In this document: one piece after another, positions 38,101 through 49,700 of the stretch
Numbering within the stretch: position 1 is the first letter of the stretch
How the letters are laid out: every line of letters begins with the position of its first letter
DNA from: Aulostomus chinensis
Taxonomy: Eukaryota > Chordata > Actinopteri > Syngnathiformes > Aulostomidae
Length of the DNA: 64,000 nt
Direction: 5' to 3'
Assembly (NCBI GenBank): GCA_037954235.1
Contig: JBBMOA010000013.1
Span: 23,492,692-23,556,691 of the forward strand
Position numbers and translations under genes: made by a program
The notes under the pieces: model-generated
Seen by the model: only the letters and a program-made list of their open reading frames with translations
The model's database searches: none
What the model was told of the DNA's origin: nothing

Positions 38101-39687
38101 CTGGCATAAGCTGCAGCACAGTCACTGGGATATCCAGTCTCTCAGGGTGAGCTCAGAGGGTTTTAATCCCGGGCAAACTTGGCATGCCAAACAGCAAGAG
38201 AGTTTCCGCTAAGAAAGCCTCCGAATCATGACAATGGAAAGACATGACAGAGAGACAGAGAGACGACAGCCCTACTGACTTCAGGGGGTGGCACTGAACA
38301 ACAAGATCGCATATTTATTCTGCTCTGTGATACCGTCAGTTTATTGTTGTTTTTGTTCTGCTCAAACACATATGAGCGTTGGGCCTATTGATCTGAAATA
38401 GCTCTAGCATTCTCACATTCTAATTGCTTTGCAACTCAGAATAGGAAAATATATGAGTGATGGCTGACAATCTAAAGGCGATGAAAAAGCAGGGAAGCTA
38501 CGACTGTGATGCAAGGAATATTGGTGTATGAAAATATTTATGAAAAAAGAGAGTTAATTGGAAACATTCTATATGAAATAGTCATTCAGTTGTCCATTGT
38601 GGTAATAATAATCAAAATTGTTTCGAAGTCCCGAGGCAACATGGAAGTATTGCGATAAATTGATGAACTCGGCATGAAAAAAATATCATAGAGAAAAACA
38701 AGAGGGAGTTAAAAGCAATTAAAAGAGAGTGTCTTATTTTTCCAGTCCAGTAATAATAACTGTCAATCACCCAGGCTTGTAAATGTCAGGGTCAAGGAGC
38801 TACAAATAGCCATCAGAATTTGCTTCCTGTCTGCGAGATTACATTAAGGGTTGAAGAAAAGCGTGTAAGATTTCTGCTAAGAACATTTCATGTCTGACAT
38901 CAATTGTTTTTGAAGTCCTAAGTTGAGCTCAAAGTCCTCATATGATCCTTGTATCACTTTCCTCACCCACAATTCAATATTAATAATATCTATAGGATGT
39001 TCCATATCTCCTGTGTTGAGGGAAATGGGAAACAAAACATCCTACAATAAATACACTTCACCCTGGTGTTACTTATTTGCCAGCAGTTATTACAGCTTCT
39101 AAACTTGTTCCTGTAACATCCTGTTTTTCATCTTTAGTGTCCAAGATTTTTTTCTAAAATCAAGAAAAATACCTAAAAGAATTAATTCAACCCAAAGATA
39201 ATTTTCTGAATTTTTTGTGCTTCTACAAAAAAAATCCTTATAGTAGCCATGACATTTTTTTTGTCGGTGATGGATGTTTCTGAAATGCAAATTGGGAATC
39301 ACAGTTAACATCATTTCCTTTTAATGTGCTTGTACCTGTGACTTTTTAATCAAAGACGCAGATCTACAGAGTAGCTCGTTTAACCGGAGTATTATGTCTA
39401 TGCGTGCCTTTGATGTGCTCCAGCTGTCAGTCACGTACCGTTTTCAGAGCGGAAAAGGAATGAAGATTTTTATTTGCAGATCTCAAGACTGTCTGAAAGA
39501 ACTCACTTTGTAACTCTGGTGGAAGACGGAGGGAATTAGCTGAGTTTGTCATGGTCCAAGTGAGTCTGTTTTGTTCAACAGAGTAAGAGAATGAGAATTG
39601 AGAAAAGCAGAATAAAACAGACTGCTTAATTCATACACCAAAAAGAAACGTTAATGAGCAGCTGTAAGATTCTCCCCCCACTACCTG

Positions 39688-39965
39688 AACTTAGTTGATC
39701 TTTGTGCTGCTTTTCACACGGTGGATCACTGTGTTGTTTGGTTAAGACTATGGGTTGCCGTTGTTGGGCCCTCCAGTGGTTTATGTTTATACCGCCTTAT
39801 AAGCAACATCTTGGTAAGGGGGGGCTTCTATCCTGGGACCAGTTTGATTTTCTCTCTATTTATTGCCTTTGGATCACATTATAAGACAACATGACATTTC
39901 ATTTTAGTGGTACACAGCTGTACATCCTTCCAGCCATCTGCAAGAGAATATCTCCACTGTGGCGG
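39688..39965 (+). mobile_element. Highly degraded L2-like LINE reverse transcriptase fragment
   Basis: From 39691 one frame reads LVDLCAAFHTVDHCVV, which matches the LVDLSAAFDTVDH motif of L2-type LINE reverse transcriptases. About 40 codons later it has PGTSLIFSLFIAFG in place of QGSILGPLLFSLYM-type sequence. After a frame change, IIRQHDISF and GTQLYILP follow, at the place of the catalytic YADD-TQLY box. The Asp-Asp pair is lost. It is a fossil in gria2 intron 2; similarity is clear in motif order but low in identity. Confidence 0.65.
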
Positions 39966-42900
39966 GTAGAGTGGATACGCAAGAGTCCTGTTGCACCCAT
40001 GTGATCTACTTTCAAGTTGTAAAATGTTAAACTTGGGCACAGCGAATACAACATGGTGGACTCTTTTCTGCAAAATTTAATAATCTGCTAAATTGAAGTT
40101 TAACACAGGCTTTCTCCATTACTAACAGAAACCTCACTCTCACTAGGAGGAGTAACAATGTCCACAATTACAGAGAATAAAGAGTGCAACACATTCTAAA
40201 GACAATCATCCACAAATTCAATACACATTCACTGGGATATTGTTACATAACTATTGGGTCAACTGACAATATTATGATATAATCTCTTCACCTCACAAAT
40301 TAGTTGCTCTACCAATCTGTAATTTCATTACAAATGCCTGAAAGACTGCGTTTTTGCATGACATGGAAAAAACAAGAGACCAGATGTAAAAACAACTACC
40401 ACTTGGCCGCATGTTCATGATCTTCTCACATGTTCTCTGTGCAGCTGCATTATTGACCACTGATAAACTCAAGCCTTAAGAGCTTGATTTAATAGTCTGC
40501 AAAGGAAGCCTTGCTTTTGAAGGTCTTCATTTTGTTGGCCGTGATTTTGCATTTGATTATTCTCATACTCTTTTTCTTAGTCCTTGTTTCGCAGTACTTG
40601 TATGTCATTCTTGTACTGCTAAGGTTGTAACCCCAACTCTTTACACTGCCAAGCATGGTTCCAGTTCATCACAGATAGCTGCTACTGCCAGCTTGGAAAT
40701 GGCAATATCTGATCTCCTTGGACTCCGGGTCCCTATGTCAGCAAGTTATCCCAATGATATTGTGGGAAAGGAAATTCCTCATTAGATTAATTATACTGGA
40801 GGACACATATGGCCGAGTCAATAATCCTGATTAACTTACATTTGATCAATACACATCTACAGGCAACAAACCATTCTGCTGACCCCAGTGTAATGTTTGA
40901 GAAACAGTCTGCAACCTAAGGAGTGCTGAAACATCCAGGATTCATGTTTACCTCCAGTCCACAGCAGCCTGATCTGTTCTGTGCATAATGTATGTCAGAT
41001 GCCAGAAAAGGTACCGTGTATGTGCCTGGGCTTGGGTCATACATTATTAAATGGAGGTGATTTTGCTGAGTCAACAGGTTGAGAATGTAATACAAATAAT
41101 CTGGATGCAAATGCATCATATATGCTGGAAGCATACCGTGAAAGGATCCAATATTATTTGAGTTTGGTGGTGTCAGAAGATGATGTATTATGGGTATATG
41201 GTATAACAGAGTGGACACATACTGTAACTGGATGGAGAGGAGCACGTCACAACATTTCATCCTTCATGGAAATACCTGAAACAGGTATTTCTGCTCATAT
41301 CAGAACAGAAGCATTATAGAATGTCATAGAGGAGTGCAGAATAATATTACACATGCACAGCTTCTGTGAGTGCATGACTGGAGCTGCACTTCAGCATCTT
41401 CACTACTTCTGCACTTAAACTCATTCCCACTGGATCAAAAAGTTCTTAAGATGTAAAACTGGGTTAGACATAGATTTGGGGAGCCTTTCACCAATGAGGC
41501 CGGGGTTAATGTGTCAACAGGGTTTTATTGAAACTTATTGAAATTTATTCAGTAGAAAGTCATTCCAGTGTAGATTTAATATAGATATGGGGACTTGTGA
41601 ATTTGGGTTGCTTAGACAACACTTTATGTGTGCAAAATCACCCTCTTAATCATGACTCCCAACTCACGATGAATGAAGACACTACAAGGGTGTGACTCAC
41701 AGTCCTCTGGTCAGTCTGCTGTTTTTCTGTCATTCAACGTAAACCATGGTGAGATTTTGTTCCTAGTGACCATTGGCTGTACACTACTTTTCCAGTGGCA
41801 TTGTGGGATAGTCAACTGTATTGTAAAGGGTAAAATAAAGCCCACTATGCATTTGGAAACAACTACAAACTGGTAAACTCACTGTAAGGTCAATGTAACG
41901 AGAGAGTTTGGACAAAGCCACTGTCTCTGCCAAGAGATGTGGCTGTTAATTTTTTTCTGCATGTAATTTTTAAAGGCAGTACAATTCTCAAGACTACACA
42001 CCATTATAAAGAAGCATTTAGAAAAAAAAAGAGAAATAACCTCACAGATCTGAGGACCAATGACAGACTGTTTTTATATTTTCTAAAGTTCTTATCAGTG
42101 CATATAGACAAACAACTGCAGTATTTTCAGTACTTAATATTATGACTTTTATATATACTTTTTATCCAGTGCAAGGAAGAGACACCATTGCTGCGAATAT
42201 TATTCCAATTAAGAGGCTAAACTGAAACCATAATAATCCACACTAGACAAATGCATCGTCATTACCTACAGGGAGGGATATTCAAGTAAAACATAAAGTG
42301 CTAGATTTAATTGTGCTGCTCATCCTGGGGAGGCTGCTTTGCACCAAACCATTTTATAAACCTACATGTTTTCAGTGCAAAAAAAAAAAAGCATCTTTTA
42401 ATAAAGCTGCATCAGAAGATTTTGATAACGTTTGAATTCAATGCTTCTGTGCCCGGTACACAGCCTCTTTCTCAATGCGGGGAAGCAAGTATTGATCCCA
42501 CTTGCTGTGTGATGCATGGCTATTTAACAAAGTCAAAGGAAATGAGAGTACATTCGTTTTGTCAGCAGTGCCAGAGTGTCTGAAAGCAGCTGCTTGGCAA
42601 TGAGGGTTATGCTAAAGGAGACAAAGACAGAGCTCTGACGGGGTGCGATTTGGATGTCAGGACCCGGAGCTCAGCTCCAGAGGGATGCAACCCAATTTAA
42701 CTCCTGCGTATCGCCACTCATAAAAGTTTCACATAGTGACTGGTGTGTAGTGGATCTTTTTACTGTTCATTACAAGCACTCCCCTGGCAGAGCTTAGGGA
42801 AAGTCATCCATTAATCAGCTGAAAAAGAAACTGAAAGAGACCTCCCTTAATAGTTGTGTGAAGCCCTGATGTGCACTAAAATATTGCAATAACAGTCTTA

Positions 42901-43101
42901 TATACAGTGTTGGGGAAGAATTGCGAAAGCATCACAAATAGATGAGTTGTTTTTAAAAATGAGAAATATTCTTCTTTGTGGGAAAAGACGAACAGATATA
43001 ATACATACATACATGCATACAATAAGTGACAATAAGATGACAATATTTCCAGGATGTATAACAAACAATATGCCTTAACATCTATCTCTCCTCTGCTTCA
43101 G

Positions 43102-43341
43102 TCTGTTCACAGTTTTCAAGAGGAGTATACGCCATTTTTGGATTCTATGACAAGAAATCTGTTAACACCATAACATCCTTCTGTGGGACACTACATGTCT
43201 CCTTCATAACTCCCAGCTTCCCTCTGGATGGGAATCAGCAGTTCATCATCCAGATGAGACCTGATATCAAGGGGCCCCTCCTCAGCCTTATAGAGTACTA
43301 CAAGTGGGACAAGTTTGCTTACCTGTATGACAGCGATCGAG
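43102..43341 (+). CDS. gria2: gria2 exon 3: amino-terminal domain
   Basis: A 240-nt exon encoding CSQFSRGVYAIFGFYDKKSV, NTITSFCGTLHVSFITPSFP, LDGNQQFIIQMRPDIKGPLL and SLIEYYKWDKFAYLYDSDR. The first base pair with the T of exon 2 makes Phe. The Cys residues in CSQ.. and SFCGT are those of the ATD disulfide region. The acceptor CAG ends at 43101 (the alternative AG at 43111-43112 would break homology); the donor GTAAGT starts at 43342. Phase 1 to 1. Confidence 0.97.
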
Positions 43342-44852
43342 GTAAGTCACAGACACTGTTGTACTGGGTTTGAAATCATGTCCTCAGCTCACATTCACCA
43401 AAAGACTGCAACTGTCTGGCGATAACCGAAGAAAAACACCAGGATAAATCGTCAGCACACACACACATACACACACACAAACACATTTATATACACATAT
43501 GAGGCAGTCTCGCAACCAAAGTAATTATAATGGCAGCCAAGGAGGAAATAAGTTGATGTTATCAGAGCCTTAGAAATCCACATGGGGGGAAGTCAGGGTG
43601 GGTGGTTTTGTTAACAAAAATGTGGTTTAACTTCCAAAATTTGGATATATTTTTTAAAAGAAAAAACAAAAACATGTAATTTCCAGTTGTCACTAGGTTG
43701 TGCTATAACTAATCTTCCTTCTAATTAAATGGGGTTTTCTTTTGGTCATTCTTCACTCCTCCCCCATGTTTTGTGAAAATTGTCCTCATAGTTTTTGTAT
43801 AATCTGCTGGCAGACAAACATCACCATCATATCAAGTTTAAATACTGTACAAGTAGTTGCAGAAACATTCCATTCGTGAAGCTGACACTGTATTTTTGAA
43901 AACTCCTAATAACTTGCTAAGCTGAAGAAACTTGAACGGTCTCAAGTGTCCTACCATTCACAGCTCACGTTTCCCAAACACAAATTACTTAAATTAACCC
44001 TAAACAATATTCTTTTCATGAAAAAAAAAAAAACAAGATTTTTTTTTTTTGGGGGGGGGGGGTAGTTTTTTTGCCTAAACCCAACTGGACATCATTGTTA
44101 GATCATAAATCATTTGTTCAGCAGTGACTTGGAAGGCACACACATCACGTCACCCTGCTGATTACTGTCGACAAGGTTGTCAGATCAGAGCAGTATTGTA
44201 TGTGACAGTCTTGGACCAGTGACATATTTTGCTGTTTAATATGGAGGACTTGTTGATGGTATCATGAAATTACTTGATAAAAAAAAAAATGGAACTGGTT
44301 GTGCCTCTTGATGTGCACCAGTCAGATGGATTGTGGAGAGCCTGACATCCATCAAAGTCTAAATTATCACAGAATGAACTCCATAATCACAGTCAGCCAG
44401 CACTTTGATGAGATCTCATTGTTTTCATTAAAAGGGCAGCATCTATCATTAGTTGTTTAAATGGGGGGAGCGTATCTTTTAAATCAGTTAATACATTCAG
44501 ATCACTCGCTCTTTCACCGCAAACAATAAAGCCACATTCAAAGCACCCTGTGTGGGAGAGGCACAGCAGAAGTGGAGGAGGATATTTTCATGGTAAGGTG
44601 CCAAAAACCTTCAGTTGTCAATTAATTTTCTTAATCTCTGACGTATGAAGTTTATAATTTTGTAATTTAAAACAGTGTCTAAATGGTGTGCAGTTATGTT
44701 ACAGCATTTGAAGTTTCCAGGAGTTCCTGTTTAATAGCTTTGGCAGGTTCACACAGGTTTTGCATGCATGCAGTAATTGTTTTATGCGATGGTAAGGCGT
44801 ATGACAGATCAGGCAGCAAACAGCACGCCCACGGATGTCTCCACTGGTGATT

Positions 44853-45070
44853 TAAACTCACTTGCCAGTTTATTAGGTACACCTAGATGACAGTACATAC
44901 ACCTATATTACAGTAGAGTAGTACACAACAGAGAGCCTAAATAGTTCTTTCTTCATGAGGATTATATTTTATGAGAGAATCTACTTGAGAGAGGTGTTGA
45001 TTGACTTTAAGGGTCTCTTCGGAGGATGTATTTTGTGGTGCTGTTGGACTGTAGAGCACCTCTCAGTATA
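44853..45070. repeat. Dispersed teleost repeat with TTTATTAGGTACACCT end
   Basis: Begins CTTGCCAGTTTATTAGGTAC-ACCT and continues to TCTTCGGAGGATGTATTTTG, then GACTGTAGAGCACCTCTCAG. I recognise these strings as a common multi-copy fish sequence, probably a non-autonomous element whose other end would be an inverted GGTGTACCTAATAAA. That end is not present here, so the copy is likely truncated. Class is not determined. Confidence 0.5.
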
Positions 45071-46239
45071 ACAGTAAGAAAAAGCAAGCGACAAAAGCAA
45101 TAGAGGAATAATAATAAATAAAGCAATAAATACTGCCTATTGTTACTCTTATGAAGGGAGAATTGGTTTAATTCAACCAAGTATAACTGCTAAATTGGCG
45201 AGTGGGAAACTTCAGGGCCAGTTTACTTCTTCTTATCTAACCTTTCTTTACTGAACTCAGAACTGACTTCAGTTCTGTCAAATTACAAATGAGACTTGGT
45301 GTTTCCATCTTTTTTTTGTTTCATGAATGTAGTTGCGACATTTTAGAAAATACTTTCGTGCCTGTGGCTCCTTATTGTGTCTCTTAAAATGTTCCTCAGT
45401 GTTTTTTGTTGTATTTTGTCAAATTTTGTTCTGTTTTGCACCTCAGGGCCACTGTACACTTTAGTTCATGACAAAGAGGTTGTCACATTAAATCAACTGT
45501 AGCGCTTTCTGTGTTTGAGAGTCTGTTCTATGTGATATCAAGGGGAGGGAAGGCAGTCACAGTCAGTTTTGACATACAGTAGAGGTGATGTGCCCTGCAG
45601 CTGTGGACGTCCACGCTCTAAATAATGCCACGGTTTGTTTGCATTATGTGTTCATGATATTAACATACTGCACATGAAAAGAGATCCATCTGTTTTCACT
45701 AACTGTGTGCACATTACTGTAGAAGACAGTAGGGAAATCCATCCCTCCATATGTCATCCACAATTATGCAGATAATTTGTTCTTTGAGATTATGCAATTG
45801 TATGACATAAGAATTTTTAGAGGGAAAATCTTAACCTGAAGTTATGAAATATGCATTTTTATGAGCCATAAGTGATCTTAAATGATGTTAATGTGTCTCA
45901 TTATAGTTTAAGTGAATCAAGATCACATGACTTAACTCCACTTGGGTTCTAAAATGATTTAACCACTCAATAGCATACCATAAAAAACAGTAGAGCCACA
46001 CCAATGTATACTCACAGGTAAGATTTTAAACAGCTGGTTTCATGTTGTTGTCTTTAAGTGTAGCTGGCAGACTCAGAGAACAGACATTCACCAAGGAACT
46101 ATCCCTTGTTATATTGTTGGCTGCTGAGTTAAGGCTTCAATCAGAGAAAGGACACAAAAAAAAAACTCTCACCTAAGCGTGTACTAACACGCACATATCA
46201 CTCCCATCATTGGATGTAAACCACCTCAAACAATCTGTG

Positions 46240-46790
46240 GGGAAACAAAGGGAGAATATGAATAGTCGAAGATTCGACATTCGACCAAAGGAGCCGAGTT
46301 CGACTGCCAATCTCAATAAGGACCTGAGCAACGTCAGTGGCGCACGAGCGGGTCCGTTAGCTGGTACAAAACCGAGCAGTAACTGTACCGCTTCTGGCCG
46401 CTTTTGTACTAATAATCCTCAGAGGAGTCCACCTTAATATTTGTTTATAGTAAGGGAAATGTTTCTCTGGTGTCAGAAATAAAATTACTCAAATGAAAGA
46501 CAACCTGCACCCGGAAAGTAGCGAACTAACGTTAGATGCAGGGAGTTAGCTAGAGTCCAGCCAGTCGTGAAGACGCGGGAGGAGTGAGACAAGGACCGAG
46601 GGGCTGAACAGAGTATCTTACGTAATTCTGCGGAGTTCCACAAACCAGGCAGCAAATGATCTACTGACGTGCCACCACTGTGACACAGCTCCGGATGAAC
46701 AAACATGGCGGCTCACGAAATGTAAACAAACATGGCGGTTCAAGCGAAGATGGCGGCCCTCAAATCCCGTCGGCGGCACACGCGGTAGGA
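46240..46790. promoter_or_regulatory. CpG-rich block with three YY1-type motifs (possible TE or CpG island)
   Basis: Within AT-rich intron 3 this block carries many CpGs (TTCGAC x3 near 46272-46313, CACGAGCGGGTCC, AAGACGCGGGAGG, CCGTCGGCGGCACACGCGG). It ends with AACATGGCGGC (46702-46712), AACATGGCGGTT (46729-46740) and AAGATGGCGGCC (46747-46758), which fit the AANATGGCGGC YY1 consensus. Short minus-strand open frames exist but match nothing I know. It may be a promoter-like island for an intronic transcript or a relatively young transposon. Borders are approximate. Confidence 0.4.
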
Positions 46791-49700
46791 CCATGAATTC
46801 TAACCACAATTTGAACTATTTTTAGTTTTATCTTACACTTTGCTATTTGTTCGATATGCTTTAGCTCTTTTTCTGTGGTGTGAAAAAAAGAAAGCCAGCT
46901 TTGCAAATTAAAATATGGGGGAAAAATATCCAAAACGTAATATGCAATTATGTACTTTCTTAGTAGGAAACAAGCCTACAGATATCACCCACATTATATT
47001 TATTAGATTCTTCAGTTGTGATTGAAAAATGGACCCCCCCCAAAAAAAGAAAGAAAAATCAAAAATGGTATGTCTGCAGGAAGATGACACTGAATATCAT
47101 TGTTCTGCCATTTATGAAATTACATGTCATTAAGATCAATCTTTAATACAGACTTAATAAGATCCTGGATTTCACCCAGTATGATGTCAGAATGTCAGAC
47201 AAACACGTACAAATTCAATTTAGGCAGATGTCAAATTTCAACATTTCACTTAAAACCAATGAATATCAAAGACAAAGGGCATGAAAATGTCACATATTTC
47301 TGTGAGAACATTAATGTCATGAGATTTGGAAGCTTTTTAATGATTTGTTACAGCAGCAATGTTACATGCAGGCTGTTCTCATTCAGTGTTTATAGCCGCA
47401 CTAATAAAAAGTCATGCATTTGTTTGTAACCAACATATTTGAGAGCCAGGACCAAGATGTGAGGGAATTTTCCTCCATTGCTCTTGCAACAAAACTGTGT
47501 GTTTTTATCAAAAGACTATGATGACTTTTTTCTAAAGAGAGCTTACTGTATTAAAGCTATGTGTAGACTGGAAAATTACACAAGAATACACAATTACCAC
47601 TTCTGTATTATCTCACTTTGCTGTGTCATGTAATTCATTTCCTACAGCGTCATCTACTAATTGTGTTTCTGTGACTTAATGGAGAACAATGCAGGCTCTC
47701 GTTGCACTCAGGGACCATCCAGCACAGAAAGGGAAATCTCTCCAGATACAAAGTTCTATTCCATTGTAATACTATTACTGCAATAAAAGAATATAATTAA
47801 GACATCAATAGTATCCAGTTACAGTGGAATAACTCTTTTTGTCTGTCAAATAGGGATGTTCAGTTTTCAGATTACTCTTCATGCACTGCTTTGTACCCCA
47901 CATACAGAACCAAAGTCATTGTTTTTATCTGCAGCACAATAAGGTCAAGTTTTGAGATCTCTTTCAAAAAGCCCTTAAGAGAGACTTTTATTGAGAGCTG
48001 ATGGATGCACGCAGATAGCATGGGAGAACGTTTGAGTAATCCACTGGTTTAAGGTAATAGGAAGTAAATCTGCTTTGAGAAGTGGGATTGCTACCGTCTC
48101 TGCACTAGTGTTTAGGCTGAGTCCAGTATAGCGCTGGTTTTTGAAGAGGGATTTAGTGCATTTTTGCTCTTCTTCCACCTCACATCATTTAAACTCCTCC
48201 ACTTCACTTTTCCCCCACATACACATGCCTCCTTTTCTCTATCTGCAGCATATGTCTTTCATGCTATAGGCCTACCATCCCCCTCATCTCTTTACATTAG
48301 TTCTTCTTCCCCCTCTGCTAGCATTCACTCCTGTCTTCCCATTCAGCCCCAATCTGACCACTGCAGAATCCAATACCCCCCCCCCCCCAAAAAAATCTGA
48401 AGGATTCACCCAGCTGTTTTATATTGTCCTTATGTTAATGATAGATATGACCTGCTACTGTATGTCTGTGATGGCACTGAAGGGCCTGTTGTGCATATTT
48501 CATCATTGCATGGCTGTCTAATTAGGTCAGTATGATCGACTCATTCCCATGGCAACCAAAGTGTGGAGAGAGGCTGAGTGAGAGAGAAAGGGAGAGAATG
48601 TAAGTGACTGAGCAGGTTGCTAAATCATGCAAGTGTGTGTGTTTGTGGGGCGAGGAAGGGTCCAAGTAAAAGATGGAACCAAGTGAGTGGATGCAACCAA
48701 GTTGCCACTGGTTATGATGAATTCTGTTAGCACATTCAAACGAATGACTGTATGAACACCGCTCCTGTCAGCTGTTGTCAGTAAGTCAGTTTAGATAATG
48801 TGTATGTATGTGGGTGGATAGGCAGTCAGAGCCTTCTTTTTTGCCTCCCATTGGCAGTGAATGCAACAACAATAAATCAAACAGCCATTTAAATTTTGAC
48901 CAAAGCAACAGACAGTTTCCTTTGTATCTCAATAATTACTTTAAATAATAAGGTTGTTTTATGACATTTAAACTCTCGACATCCCTCTTGAACCATTGTT
49001 TCCTCCGGTGTTGTGCTGCAAGCCTGGCTTCACCTAGGCTGAATTGTACTATACTATCATTGTGGGTCATCTTTAACCTTGTCCTTGGCCAGCGCTTTGG
49101 GTTGCTAGTGCTCTCAAACATCCCGTACATATACGTTGGAGCATCAGCATGAAGTGACTTTAGTTCATCTCTTGTCTTTCTTGTGCTGCCTTTCCTTTTA
49201 TTTAATTTTTTGCTCAGCCTGCTTGCTAGCAAAAGTTTTTCTCATGAATCAACGTGTTCATTGCTGAAGCAAGGAAGAAAATATCTCAGTTTTATAACCT
49301 GAGATTTTGATTGATAATGATAGGTTTTACATTTATGATACAAAATCACATCTCAGAATTTATGTTCAGTGCTCCATTAGTAGAGCAGAACACTCATGTT
49401 TGCAGCCCTAAAAAGGTCCTGGACACCCTTGAGCAGAAAAAACTGTATGTAATGTGTGTTTGAGTTCTTCTTCAGCAACAACACAACAACAATCACATAA
49501 TCCTGCTCATCGAAACAGTGGCAGTGCGACTGATGTCAGTACTTAACTTGATATTATGCAGAAAATGTGTACCTGGGGAAAGGATTTTATGTTAAGATTT
49601 AGCTTTACTGGACCAGTAAAGTTGTAACTGGGAACGTGAGATAAGTGGGTTTAGCGCAGGATAAAAGAAAAGGTTTCTGCAGTGGTGGAAATGGGGGACA

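Larger units (their letters stand above)
19388..43101 (+). other. gria2: gria2 intron 2 (23.7 kb)
   Basis: A long first-domain intron, as is usual for glutamate receptor genes. Contents: a promoter-like cluster (20137-20375), paired CG/CA and TG/CG microsatellites (21490-22053), a dispersed repeat with a 26-bp minisatellite (24397-24838), RTE-like and L2-like retrotransposon fragments (27479-27868, 28325-29410, 39688-39965) and microsatellites. No host gene is seen on either strand; the open frames that occur are short and lack family resemblance. Confidence 0.8.

Noticed and set aside
44020..44062. A13...T13-G12 homopolymer cluster as a possible structural signal
   Set aside because: Most likely a simple-sequence tract prone to assembly or sequencing error.
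46485..46809. Minus-strand open frames in the CpG-rich block, as a possible new gene
   Set aside because: Short, no recognisable domain, and the block may itself be repetitive; reported as a CpG/YY1 block only.
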